Assembly: GCF_030272615.1 (NCBI RefSeq)
Contig: NC_081406.1
Span: forward strand, 484,001,900-484,065,899
Source of the DNA: Cryptomeria japonica
Taxonomy: Eukaryota > Streptophyta > Pinopsida > Cupressales > Cupressaceae
Direction of reading: 5' to 3'
Length of the DNA stretch: 64,000 bases
Shown here: positions 24,926 through 36,156 of the stretch, piece by piece
How positions within the stretch are numbered: the first letter of the stretch is position 1
Layout: every line of letters starts with the position of its first letter
Translations under genes and position numbers: made by a program
Notes under the pieces: generated by a model
What the model was told of the DNA's origin: nothing
Seen by the model: only the letters and a program-made list of their open reading frames with translations
The model's database searches: none

Positions 24926-25255
24926 GGTATGCTACATCAAGCACTCATGGTTCAAAATAATCTTGTTGTCTTAGAAGATAGTACTCATGGAACTCATGAT
25001 CAAATAATTTTATCATTCTGAACAAGGCCCAGATGCTACCTTGGTCAATTAGCAACGTGAAAAATTTTGTGGAGTAAATCAGCCACAAGATCAAAATCAG
25101 TCCTACACTTCTATTCCAGCCAATACACAGTCCAAAAAGAGAGCCATTGATATAGGACAACAAGCTAATAAAGGTATCAATCAGGCTTCTACAAGCCGAC
25201 AAGCACCACCTGGACCTCAACCCACTCTAAATATACAAATCCAAAAGGGCAACCA

Positions 25256-26188
25256 GTGGTCAGTAAGGATCAGCCAAGAGGTCAATTACCAACAACACAA
25301 GTTCAAGAGGATGTTGTTGTTAAAAGAGGGCAGAAGAAGGTTAGTACAAGCTCATTTAATATTTTGGATCAATTAAAAAAGATGCATGTCAGTGTCTCAA
25401 TGTGGGATTCCTTAGCTCTACCAGGGCAAAAAGATTTTCTTAAAAATGCCTTGTCTAACATCTCTTTGTCACAAGAGCTTCCTAATGAGCAACCCAAAGT
25501 AGTCTTATCCAACGCCCCTCAAGAAAAGAAGGGCGAACAAAAAACTCAGAAGGTTAAACCCCCTCCTTTTTATCTGACTTTAATTATAGGTCAGCACCTA
25601 GTGCTAGTAGTTATGTCATGCCAAAGAAGATAGTTGATAAGTTGGGTTTGACATATGAGCCTCTTTCAAAAGGGGTAGTCCAATTAGATGGGACAATAGT
25701 AAACACAGTAGTTGTGATTAAAAATTTGGATATTGCATGCTTGCCCAAACTTCTCAATCCCACATGATGTCTACATCATAGATCTTCCACCTTACTTTTC
25801 TTTGTGTTTGTCTAGAGATTTCATAGCCAAGTTGGGTGGCTATTTGTCTTATGATTGGTCACACATGTTTTTTAGAACAAGATATGGTACCGAAGTGACC
25901 ATAAAATCAGAATTTTTAGCTAATGATCATATAGAACCATATATCCCAAGTGTTGTTAATACAAATTTGTCTATACAAGAATCTAATGAACAACATGATA
26001 TCCCAGATCCAAACACTCCAATAGAAGAGATACCTAATGTAGTATTAGATGAATGGGCAGTAGAGAATGATGAGGAAGATCCATTCAAGCATATGGAAGA
26101 ACTAGAGCTAGGTGTCTACATGATCCATGAAGAAGGTGTCACTATCCCTAATCTTGAAAAGGATGACAATCAATTGTCCAATTAGTAG
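25256..26188 (+). pseudogene. protease region of Tat-like element (broken)
   Basis: After a linker rich in K, Q and P, a segment from about 25590 carries SYVMPKKIVDKLGLTYEPL and then LDGTIVNTVVVIKNL. This is the retropepsin-like fold seen in plant gypsy polyproteins, where the active-site D-S/T-G normally precedes VMP. Here the corresponding residues read A-P-S, so the catalytic aspartate appears to be lost. A frame change near 25735 joins it to a 150-residue stretch (25733-26185) with LPPYFSLCLSRDFIAKLGGY, then an acidic tail leading into the RNase H-like domain. Confidence 0.75.
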
Positions 26189-26620
26189 GGTGAACAACAG
26201 AACAATGAATTGTGGCAAATATATTTTGATGGCTCAAGGAGCAAGGTTGGTTCAGGTGGTGGTGTTATGTTAATCTCTCCTGAAGGTAAGAAATACTTTT
26301 CAGCCTTTAGATTTTCTTTTAGTTGTACTAATAATACAACTGAATATGAGTCACTTGCACATGGATTGGAATGGGCTAGAAAAAGAAAGGTAAAGTGTTT
26401 GCAAGTATTTGGGGACATTGAGCTAGTGGTAAATCAGGTAAGAGGTGTCAATGTGACTAAAAATGATGTCCTTAAAATGTATAAGAATAGGATATGAGAC
26501 TTAATTGAAGAATTTGATGCTTTCGATCTGTTGTCAGTGCCTAGAAATCAAAATAAGGAAGCAGATAAGTTGGCTGCCTTGGGTGTTCAATTTGACATAC
26601 CAGATGAGGTAAGCAATATT
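26189..26620 (+). pseudogene. additional RNase H-like domain placed before RT
   Basis: The sequence reads WQIYFDGSRSKVGSGGG, then NNTTEYESLAHGLEWARKR, then FGDIELVVNQVRG and finally PRNQNKEADKLAALG. These are the four acidic blocks (D, E, D, D) of the type-I RNase H-like domain that some plant gypsy elements carry in addition to their own RNase H. The third block has isoleucine where serine is usual. One stop interrupts it at about 26495. In the classical Tat order this domain follows the element's RNase H; here it lies upstream of reverse transcriptase and directly after the protease tail. Its usual role is thought to be help with RNA removal during cDNA synthesis. Confidence 0.85.
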
Positions 26621-27880
26621 GAAAGACAACAATATGTTAAAGTGGTTGTTAGGCCTTCAATTCCAGATAACAGTGTCAATTGGCAAGTCTTTGATTTAGA
26701 TGAACAAATTATTAATTTTCTTATTGAAGAGGCTGAATTTGCAGCTGGTAATCAGCATAAGTTTGTAAAGCAATATGAAAATCAGATTCTTCAATTGAAA
26801 ACTAATAAGTTGCCAAAGGGATTGGTAACCCTTGAGTCAATATTTAATACTGATGATCAGGTTAGAAAGGAAAAGGGAAGCATGTTAGTTAAAGAGGAGC
26901 ACTACGAACCTATTGAGATCTTTAGAGATAAGATATTAAAGCTTGGAAAGGTATGCACAACTGATGAGAAACAGGCATTTGTTTTGCTTTGTCAAGAGTT
27001 CAATGATGTATTTGCATGGCAGTATGAATATTTGAAGGGATTTAACCCCGCATTAGCCCAACACACCATAGAGTTGGAAGTTGAGGCCAAGCCTGTGAGA
27101 CAAAAGAAAAGGCCCTTAATCCAAAGCTCAAGCATCTCATGAAGACATAACTAAACAAACTAATCCAAGGTAATATCATCTTTCCTATAAAGCATACATC
27201 TTGGGTTTCAAATTTGGTTCCCGTAAGAAAGAAGAATGGTGAGCTTAGACTTTGTGTAGACTTTAGAGATCTTAACAAAGCTTCTCTAAAAGATCATTAC
27301 CCACTGCCCTCAATGGAGCAAATCTTACAAGTAGTTTCAAGCTCAGATAGATTTTCACTACTTGATGGTTATTCTGGTTATAATCAGATTTTGGTAAAAG
27401 AGGATGACCAATTTAAAACTGCCTTTACTACAAAATGGGGAACAATGGCATATAGGAAAATGCCTTTTGGTTTTCCTAATGCAGGAGCAACCTTTTAGAG
27501 GACAATGGATATGGCCTTCCAAGGTCTTATAAATAAATTTTTTTTGGTTAATCTTAATGATGTAACCATTTTTTCAAAGCATGTGGAAGAGCACTTTTCT
27601 CACTTAAAGCAGATTTGTGAAAGGTGTAGAGAATATGGAATATCTTTAAATCCCAAAAAGTGCATTTTTGTCATACACGAGGGTAAGTTGTTGGGCTATA
27701 TTGTCTCCAAACATGGAATAACCATAGATCTGGAGAGGGTGAGTGCTACTTTAGCTTTACCTTTACCTGTACATAAGAAAGGCCTTCAAAGCTTTATAGG
27801 AAGAATCAATTTTGTAAGGAGATTCATCCCTAATATAGCATTTCTTTTGAAGCCATTGACTAGCATGCTTAAGAAAAATG
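26621..27880 (+). pseudogene. reverse transcriptase of Tat-like element (broken)
   Basis: After a linker, FNDVFAWQYEYLKGFNPALA and QHTIELEVEAKPVRQKKRPL are the usual lead-in to gypsy reverse transcriptase. The frame shifts near 27140 and a stop follows at about 27148. Then come LVPVRKKNGELRLCVDFRDL, DHYPLPSMEQIL, GYSGYNQI and YRKMPFGFPNAGATF, all canonical palm and finger blocks. A TAG follows at 27496. The catalytic box, normally Y-L/V-D-D, reads NLND at about 27549-27560, so the first catalytic aspartate has become asparagine. Enzyme activity is therefore lost even apart from the stops. Confidence 0.93.
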
Positions 27881-28503
27881 TTACTTTCAGCTGGTCCAAA
27901 GAGGCTAAGAATAATTTTGAAGAAATTAAGACTGTCACAACATCAACACCTACTTTGATTAATCCAGACTTTGCAAAGGACTTTATATTATATGCTTTTG
28001 GTACTTTTGATACTATTTAAGCTATGTTGATTCAACAAAATGATTAGGGATTGGAACAACCAATAGCATTCTTCAGCCAAGGCCTAGAAGGGTATGAACA
28101 AAACTATTCTTTTGTTGAGAAACATGCATTAGAAGTCATTAGAAGTCTAAAGAAATTTAGACACATGCTTTCAAATAACAAAATTCACCTAATGGTTGCT
28201 CATCCTAGTATAAAAGATTTTTTATTGAATAGAGATCTTAATGACAAAAGAGTTGGTTGGATCATGAAAGTGATGGAGTATGATGCCAATATAAAGGTAA
28301 CAAATCTGATTAGAGGTAAGGGATTATGTGAACAGCTTTCTGGTCACAATCAAAACACCGAACAAGAAAGTGAAGAAGTTGTCCTAGTTCATGAAGATAA
28401 TGTGCCAATTGTTGTAGCAACACCTCCTACAAGTTGGGTGAAAGAAATGATGAATTTTCTTCAAACTGGTGAGTGTCCTAAAGGGCTGAACAATGCTAAA
28501 TGA
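27881..28503 (+). pseudogene. gypsy RNase H and connection domain (broken)
   Basis: The thumb/connection stretch TFSWSKEAKNNFEEIK leads to the element's own RNase H: LYAFGTFDTI, PIAFFSQGLEGYEQNYS and EKHALEVIRSLKKFRHML. The later T-D-H motif is replaced by AHP. Stops fall at 28018 and 28048. A tail with several acidic residues runs to the TGA at 28501. Confidence 0.85.
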
Positions 28504-29682
28504 AGATACTATAGACTTCAAGCTATCCCTTATATCATTTTGGATGGAATTTTGTTTAGAAAAGATTTTAATGGTGTATTCTTAAGATGCATAGATTCAG
28601 ATCAAACTAAGAGAATATTAGAGGAATTTCATAATGGACTAGCTGGTGGTCACTTTGCACCACAGACTACAGCATTAAAGGTCATGAGGGTGGGATATTT
28701 TTGGCTTGATTTGCATAAAGATGCCTATGCTTGGGTAAGGAAATGTAAGAATTGTCCAATATTTGCAGGCAAACAGAAGATGGCAGCTTTACCCCTGCAA
28801 CTTGCTCAAATTGAACAACCATTCATGAAGTGGGGTCTTGATTTTATAGGAGTCATCAATCCACCTTCAAGTTCTGGGCATAAATGGATCTTGATAGCCA
28901 CTGATTACATTACCAAGTGGACTGAATTTTTACCCTTGAAGGAGGCAAATGAAAGTGCAGTCCTAAACTTTTATAAGGACTTAGTAGAAAGGTTTGGTAT
29001 CCCTGATTCTATTATTTTAGATAATGCATTAGCTTTTGTAGGATTTAAGATTACTGATTGGGCTGTCCAGAACAACATATTCTTGAGTACTTCATCCAAT
29101 TATGACCCTCAGGGTAATGGACAAGCTGAGTCAACTAATAAGAACTTGATTAGGATAATCAAGAGGACAATAGAAGATAATCAGAGAACTTGGCACACTC
29201 GATTGAAACATGCATTGTGGGCTGATAGGATCACCCCTAAGAGAGCTACAGGTATATCTCCCTATGTCCTTGTTTATGGTAAAGAGGCAAGACTCCCAAT
29301 TTCAGTTGAAATGCCTACACTAACTCTGGTTAGAGAGCTAGAAATGTTGCAAGAAGAAACCATGTAGGTTAGGTTGGAAGAACTAATAGAGTTGGAGGAG
29401 GTAAGAAGACAAGCATTGTTGACTATTGAAAATCATCAAGCTCAAATCAAGAGGACTTTTGACAGAAAGACAACTCTGAGAGTTTTCAATGAGGGAGATT
29501 TGGTTTTGAAATGGGATGAATTAAAGAGTAAACCTGGAAAGAATACTAAATTTGATGCCATATGGGATGGCCCATACATCATTACTGAAAAAAAGCAACA
29601 TAATGCTTTTTAGCTTTCAAAGTTGAATGGTGAGATCCTTCCAATCCCAGTTAATGGTATTCATCTCAAAGCTTGTCTTTGA
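28504..29682 (+). pseudogene. integrase of Tat-like element, core intact
   Basis: One stretch of about 275 open residues (28540-29367) shows the zinc-binding H...H and CKNC pattern (HNGLAGGH, then CKNC near 28747), and then the catalytic triad: aspartate in WGLDFIG, aspartate in ILDNALAF, and glutamate in GNGQAESTNK, with exactly 35 residues between the second aspartate and the glutamate. The usual G after DN is A. After a TAG at 29365 the C-terminal part (FDRKTTLRVFNEGDLVLKW, and GPYIITEKK) continues to 29682 with one more stop. This is the best-preserved protein of the element. Confidence 0.93.
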
Positions 29683-29868
29683 GATTTCATTTAAGCTAAT
29701 AAGTGTCGATACACATTCTATTTTTGTTGTTCTTTTTTTCAATAAGTGCGCATGCATAGTTTTGTGGTTTCTATTTTAGGAAGCACCACTTGTTTTTGTT
29801 TTTTTAGTTCTCCTATTTTATTTTGCTATCATGTTGTAGAGCAGCTGAATTTCCAAGAATTTCCATTT

Positions 29869-29879
29869 GGAGAGAGGGC
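29869..29879 (+). promoter_or_regulatory. possible polypurine tract
   Basis: ggagagagggc is the only purine-rich run between integrase and the 3' LTR, but it lies about 85 bases before the LTR rather than adjacent to it. The assignment is weak. Confidence 0.25.
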
Positions 29880-29964
29880 TGAAATGACTCGATAAGCCCA
29901 ATGGATAAGCCATGACTGGTCTATAGTGTTTAGTAGGCAAACACTCTGCATAAGTCACCAAAAA

Positions 29965-32900
29965 TGTTACCAAATTTTGCACATGCCAAATTTAGTGCCC
30001 TAATGAAGCCTTGCATTCATTCATTTTGAAAAGATCAAATCATGAACTAGGGAGAAATGCACTATTTTTATTTAACTTGTTTGCTTCATGTGCAAATAGA
30101 GGAAAGTAAGACAGCATGTGGGTTAAAATGTGGCTCCCACGAGGGTGGAGCTCAGCATGCTATAGACCACAGAGATATTTATGCTCCATTTATGATGAAA
30201 GGCCAAAAGAAGCTCAAAAAAAATGCAATCGGCCTGTGTAAAGTTTTTACTTGGGCACCAAAGAGGGTTTTTAAAAGGCTAGAGAACTTCCAAGAATTTT
30301 TAGTCGCTAGGTAGGAAAAAACATTTATCCCACATTGGTCGTGGGGAGGAGAATTTTTGTACTTAAAGCCAAGGTCACATATACCTATAGTGTCAAATCT
30401 TACAGGCTTTTGTCAAGAAGAGGCAGCTCATGGCCTCTTGGACCCTGCACGTGTGCATCTCAAGGCATCCTAAATTTTGTGATCGGCTGGCGGGAAGAGG
30501 TTAAAGAGCGAGCAAGCTGAAGAAAGATCAACAGTAATTGCAGAAATCTAACAGCTGTTGCTATGTCACTATGAAAAGATGCACACCAAATTATCACCGC
30601 AACTTGGTGAATGATGACGTGGCAAAGAAGAGGGTATAAGACCAAAGATACGTGGCAGACAGGTGGTAGTCCAGTGGCTAGTGACATGGCATCGATGGGT
30701 GACATCGAGCAGATCTTGGCCGCAATGAGTCCCAAAAAAGTTTCACTAAAGGCTCAGTTTCATTGATATAATAATATCGATGAAACTACAGGTTCGATGA
30801 AACTGGTAAGCAGCTCACCGAAAGAATACATTGGCCAAAAGAATGAGATCCAACAAATTAGGATGCATGGTGGCCCGACAGACAAGTGGTTCATAGGTGG
30901 ATCTCATGAGCCAATCAGAGGGTGACACACGCTAACATGCAGCACAAGAGAGAAGGCAGGCCAAGGTTAAAGGGCGACCAAGTTGATGAAAGATCTAGCA
31001 GTGATCGCACAGATCTGACGGTGGTCGCTATACCATTATAGAAAGAAGCTCGCTAGTTATCATAGCAACTTGGCGACTAAGCACGTGCGGAAAAGGTAAA
31101 GGAAAGTTGAGCGGCTAAGAGATTAAAGATCGAGCAGTTTGAGGGTAGATCAACAACCGTCGCTATACTACATGATGAAGGTGCTCGATAGTTATTCCCT
31201 ATGACTTGGCAACTGATGACATGGAAGTAGAGGTGGTCATCCAGGTGGACTTAGAATGAATAAGGATGCACCACATGATAGAGAGAAGATGAAGAACCAA
31301 GGAAGGTCGAGGTTAAAGATCGAACAGATTGATCACATCCAATGGTGATCACACAGATCTGACGGTGGTCGCTAAGGGGCTAATGAAACCTGCACACTAG
31401 GTTATCCCCATGACTTGGTGACAAGGTGGGTCTAGTCCAGATGACAATCTAGATGGTAGACAAAGTGGACCCATGAACGAATCAGAGGATGACATGTGGC
31501 AAAAAATCTATAGATGAGCGGATGTCTAAGTCAACCTTGAACTTGAACTTCAAAATGGTTCAATGGTTCAAAATGCTTCAAAGTTCAGTGGTTCAACGCT
31601 TCAAAAATGGTTCAATGGTTCAAAGTTCATTAGCATCACTCATTCTCATGGGCCCGGGATGATAAAAGCAAACCAGCTAAGGTAAAAAGCAAGCAGGTCC
31701 CTAAAGATCTAGTGGTGGTTGGTATACTGCATGATGAAGTTGCGCGGTGTTTATTTGCCGCGACTTGGCAACCAAGTAGTGGGGCCCACTAAGGAAGAAA
31801 TTTGGAGGAAGAAATAAATAACACAGATTAAGGTTGATCATATGGAAGAGCTTCATTTCAGCAGTGAGTCTAGACCATGCTAAGATGGTAGGACAGGAAC
31901 CCTGGAACCAACCAAGATGTGACACGCGGCTGGCCCGATAGAAAAGAAGGTGAAATGGAGCATATCATCAGCCATCGAAATAAGTGTTTCAGTGCTAACC
32001 TGGTGACCCGATGAAGAAAAGCAATGCTAGTTATAGTCATAAGCTGAAAGTGGTGGCAGGCAAGGTAGTGTCCAACGATCCATGTGAAATAAGAAGTCAT
32101 CCAGTTAACACAAGCGATTATTAAGCTCAGAGAAAGTTTGCATGAGTCTTTCTCATGATCTTGAGGTGATAAGGAATGATTTTGAGCACCATATGGGTCA
32201 ACTTTTAGTTGACTAAGAGTTTGAACTAAATTGCATGAGTTTTTCTCATGATTTTGAGCCTTTTTGGTGGCTTTTTATTTCTACGAGAGGATCAATTTTT
32301 AGAGGAGATATTTTCAGTGGGAGTTCATCTTCAGTCATTCTGGAGTTATCTTTCCTCTACCTTTTGGAAGGTTTTTGTATAAAGTGAAAAAGTTTTATCT
32401 TTCTTCACTAGTTCTTGATGACTCTCTGACTGGTTTTAGCAGAGAATACATTCTTGTAGCTCATATGCAGTTTTATGACAGAATTCAGAATAAAAATTAC
32501 CAGCTTATGCCTTATGTCTTTACATTTCATTTTCTTATCCTTGATTGAGAGTTAATTTATTGTGTTATTGTCTAGATAACCTTTGAATTTTCTATCTCAT
32601 TTGTAAGAGACAGGTTGTGCATTGTGATAAATTGGGTCATTTGGTTGATTGTGAAAGTTTTCTTTCCTTTCAATTTCTTGAAGTTTAAATCCTTTGCATG
32701 AAATATTTATGTGTGATGAACCAGAAGTCTATTTGTGCAGATTCATGTTTTTAGAAGTGTATCTCTTTCATTTTGAGATATCTTATTGATGCTTCACCTT
32801 GGTTTAGCATTTGAAAGTCATTCTATTTTCATTTTTTTTTTTTTTAGTTTTTCTAACCCTTTTCTCAGTAAATATTTAGAGTTATTCACAGGGAACCTGC

Positions 32901-33020
32901 CCTTCATCTAGAGGTTAGTTCTCACTATAGGCAACCCACAGGCCTGAGAATTATCCCATGTGTCACCAAGTTGCATGAGCTTCCAACTTGTGCACTATGG
33001 GCAGAATTTGAGTGACAACA
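29965..33020 (+). repeat. 3' LTR of Tat-like element
   Basis: About 3056 bases, starting tgttaccaaattttgc and ending gagtgacaaca, collinear with 20354-23397. The TATA-like tataaag lies at 32378-32384. Point differences and small indels are spread evenly, consistent with age rather than recombination. Confidence 0.92.
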
Positions 33021-33190
33021 GGCGTCATACTCTATATGCATTGGAAATTTGGAATTTGGCAAAATGGGTCCTCGAATTCTTATAATGTTTTATTGGCCCT
33101 CTAATTTGTATGTAGGTGTCATACTCTATATGCATTGGAATTTGGCGAAATGGGTCCTTGAATGCTTATAATGTTTTAATGGTTATTGGC
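33021..33190. repeat. 94-bp tandem repeat (right part)
   Basis: g(c/t)gtcatactctatatgcat begins at 33022 and again at 33116, followed each time by a ttggc(a/g)aaatgggtcct phrase and cttataatgttttA. The uninterrupted junction at 33100-33125 shows what the gypsy target looked like before insertion. Weaker gaattgggtc-type echoes continue to about 33300. Confidence 0.85.
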
Positions 33191-33429
33191 GAATTGGGTC
33201 TCCTTATGCTTAACATAAAATTTAGCAATTGGCAAAATGGGTTGGCACGTGCAATGAATATTTAATTAACCATTGGCAGAATAGGTCCTGGGTACAGTGT
33301 CATGTTACTATTTTTGGTGAATAAGGGAGGTGATCTAATACCCACATCCGAGTGATTCTAGGCGAATATAACAGGAATCCATGTGAAATGATATGTGGTC
33401 AATGGCGAATCTGAAATACATTGCACCGT
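33191..33429. other. gene-free spacer
   Basis: Short stretch with decayed echoes of the preceding repeat (ttggcgaattgggtc, ttggcaaaatgggtt). No gene is seen. It is bounded on the right by the broken end of a copia gag. Confidence 0.5.
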
Positions 33430-34234
33430 TAACGCCAAAATTCTGAATTTAAAATACATTGTTTACATTCGAGTGGTAACTTTCCTTTATACTTGTCGGA
33501 TCCTCTCTTGAGATTTTTGACAAATTTTGCTACTTCTGCATCCGATTCTTCACTGAATCCTTTATGAGCAACCTTTTCCTTTCCCTTCTTGGTGGAGTTG
33601 AACGTTGCCTCTTTCCTTGAGGATACATCACCAGTTGTTCTTATTTCATAGGTTGTTAGTGAGCCAAATAGCTCATCCATTGTGAAGATCTTCAAATCCT
33701 TGTCTTCTTCTATGGCAAAAACCTTAACTTATCATACATAGGTGTGAGAGGTCTAAGTACCTTCTTGACAAGAATCTCATCTGCAATTTCTTCTCCAAGT
33801 CCTCTGATGGTGTTCACAGTTTCATCTATTTTGTGAAGGTAGTGTGCATTCTTTTCTTCATCCTTCATCATAATGCCTTCAAGTTGACCCCTTAGTGCTT
33901 GCAGCTTGGCCTCTTTGACTTTTTCATCTCCTTCAAATAACCTCTGCATTTTATCCCAAGTCTCCTTGGCTTATGCACAGTGCATGACCTTGACAAACTC
34001 ATTATCAAACAACTCACTTAAGATATCATGATTAGCCTTTGAATTATTCTCATACTTCTTCTTGGCATCCAGATCAGTGGGAGGAACACTAGGGGCAGTA
34101 TACCCATTCTTGACAAACATCCACACATCAAAACCAAGGGAGGAAATATAGGTCTCCATTCTTCTTCTCCAGAAGGCATAGTTAGATCCATCAAACATGG
34201 GGGCTTTTGAGGAGGCAGAATGATTTCTTTCCAT
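33430..34234 (-). pseudogene. Ty1/copia gag remnant
   Basis: The minus strand begins MERNHSASSKAPMFDGSNYA at 34234, followed by FWRRRMETYISSLGFDVW, the usual opening of plant copia gag (DUF4219/UBN2 type). After a stop at about 33972 it continues with ETWDKMQRLFEGDEKVKEAK and LRGQLEGIMMKDEEKNAHYL, then from 33695 with FTMDELFGSLTTYEIR. The frame reaches KYKGKLPLEC, where a zinc knuckle would begin, and breaks off at 33430; protease and everything after it are missing. Start and strand agree with the primer-binding site at 34284-34296 and the LTR beyond it. Confidence 0.9.
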
Positions 34235-34283
34235 TGTGTTATAAGACCAAAATCTACCCAAGGTTTAATCAATGAGGAACCTA

Positions 34284-34296
34284 GGCTCTAATACCA
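34284..34296 (-). promoter_or_regulatory. primer-binding site (initiator tRNA-Met type)
   Basis: The complement reads tggtattagagcc, one base different from the canonical tggtatcagagc. It lies two bases inside the LTR end and about 50 bases before the gag ATG. Confidence 0.85.
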
Positions 34297-34298
34297 AT

Positions 34299-36002
34299 TG
34301 TTGAACACAATGTACCACTGAGAGGGGGGTGAATTAGTGGTTCCCAAATTCTTTTCCTTTTTAAAACAACCTTAGAATACCGGTTATCACCCTAAGCACT
34401 AAACAAATAAACTAGTAAGACAAATGTGGATATCAGAAGAGGTAAACACACAAATGCAACCCACAACACCGGATGTACGAGGAAAACCTAATATGGGAAA
34501 AACCTCGGTGAGAAATGTTGCTGGAGTCTACAGCTCCAATCCAGCCTCTCAAGTGAAACAATGGATTACAATGATTTTAGGGCTCCACCCAAGGAGAACC
34601 AACCCAAGGAGCACCAACCCCTAGACCAAGCTCCAAATCGGTGATATATAATGAAATACAATTTTGATATAGTTATAGCACCTAGTTGCAAATGAGTTCT
34701 ACAACACCTTATCAATAGATTTCTATCGGTTAACAACCTTCTCTTCTTCACTGGTTCTCACACTGCCAGTTATTAGATTACTCTCTCTGATCACTCACTA
34801 GTTATTCTTAGCCTCACCACACTATGTCACACTTGGATGCCTTCTTGATCAGTCACACCTCACCGGTTAGCTTAACTGTTAGACCTGCAATAGTTTACCA
34901 TACTTTGTCTCTGTCGGTTGAACCCTCTCACCGGTTCGCTTGCTAACTCACTCTGCAACTTTTTTAGAATAAACTCTAAGGAACATGATCTTTCTCCTTG
35001 CTCAAACTCTCTTCTCTTTTCCACTTCTCATCAAGCATCCTCTCATTTTTGTCTCAAGCTCACATATTTATCATCTAAGGTTCCCGCCAAAACAACATTC
35101 AAATAGTGTTGGGTTAGGTTTTGCCTTCACCAACTCGATCTGTATTGGATTTGATTTGATCTAATTTTCCAGGGAGATGATCTTCATGTCATCAATTAGC
35201 ACCACCAACGCCTCACATTACAATGTGCGTTTTCTAAATCTGGAGGTCTACACCATGCTTTTCTTCTTTTCTTTGTCATACACCATTAATGGCACGGTTG
35301 TTTCCTTTAGAAAATGGGTACAAAGATCAAATCATCTTACAGGATAAGTTCAATCATATGCCATCTTGTCTTCCTGGAGCCATAATCTTTTGGCTTCCTC
35401 TATGACTTGTGGATTCTTCATAAAATTCGACTTGCTTGCTGACTGTTATGCCAATGCATACTTCACCAACATGTGCATAATCACCACCTGGCTTCCAGCT
35501 GTCATCTTTGTCGACATCCACCTCTGCTTGGTTTTCTATGTCTCTTTAACTTTCTTCGTTGACCAAGATTGACTACTAGTTCAACTCACTTTATCGGTAT
35601 GACCTAACTCCACTAGTGAGATTTCATTCTAGCATACCTCTTCTTTGTTGGTGGGTCAACTTAGCCTTTCATCAAACATATTGGTCCTACTCCTCAATCC
35701 ATTTATTGACAACATTAAACTTCTCTGAGTATACCAGTTTACATCCTTCATTTCTTCTTTTTCTTGCTTGCTTACCTTACTAGTGAGCCTTCTTTACCAA
35801 CAGATGACACAATTCATGTGTACCCATACCCTTCCTTCTGTCTTCTTACTCACATATGGATTGACATCATATGTCTTACATTTCTTATACCGGTCACCAC
35901 TTCTTTCTCACCGATGACCATGCCAAACCAATCAGTCACCACTTCTTGCTCACCGGTGACCATGCCAAACCAGTTGACATCAATGAAAACTTAATGCCAA
36001 CA
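34299..36002 (-). repeat. 5' LTR of truncated copia element
   Basis: Read on the minus strand, the LTR starts tgttggcattaag at 36002 and ends ttcaaca next to the primer-binding site. Shared features with the other copia LTRs are a ttgatgtcaac phrase near the start, a cctcggtg/ggaaaacc block (34474-34510) and a cccccctctcagt run near the end (34317-34329). The 3' half of the element is missing, so no second LTR is available to verify the ends. Confidence 0.8.
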
Positions 36003-36156
36003 TGTAGGTCCTAGTGCCTTGAGTCTTGCTTGGTTGTGTTTCCTCTAGAGGGTTTTGTGTTTGGAGAGTTTTTGTTGATGGTTATCATTTGGTTATTTTA
36101 TGTTTTCTTAGTGTTCCTTATTGTATGGATCTTTCCTTGGGTTGTTAGGTGTTGGT

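Larger units (their letters stand above)
20354..33020 (+). mobile_element. Ty3/gypsy element, Tat-like, complete but dead
   Basis: A 12.7-kb element with two ~3.05-kb LTRs that both start tgttaccaaattttgc and end gagtgacaaca. Its flanks, ggtgt (20349-20353) and ggcgt (33021-33025), fit a 5-bp target duplication with one later change. Between the LTRs, all on the plus strand, lie gag, a protease remnant, an RNase H-like domain, reverse transcriptase, the element's own RNase H and integrase. The extra RNase H-like domain and the long LTRs point to the Tat/Ogre side of gypsy. Stops, frame changes and lost catalytic residues show it is inactive. Over the first ~370 bases the LTRs agree at roughly 93-94% by eye, so the insertion is old. 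Confidence 0.93.

Noticed and set aside
24549-25220. Minus-strand frames within the Tat-like element
   Set aside because: Antisense to gag sequence on the plus strand; no motifs.
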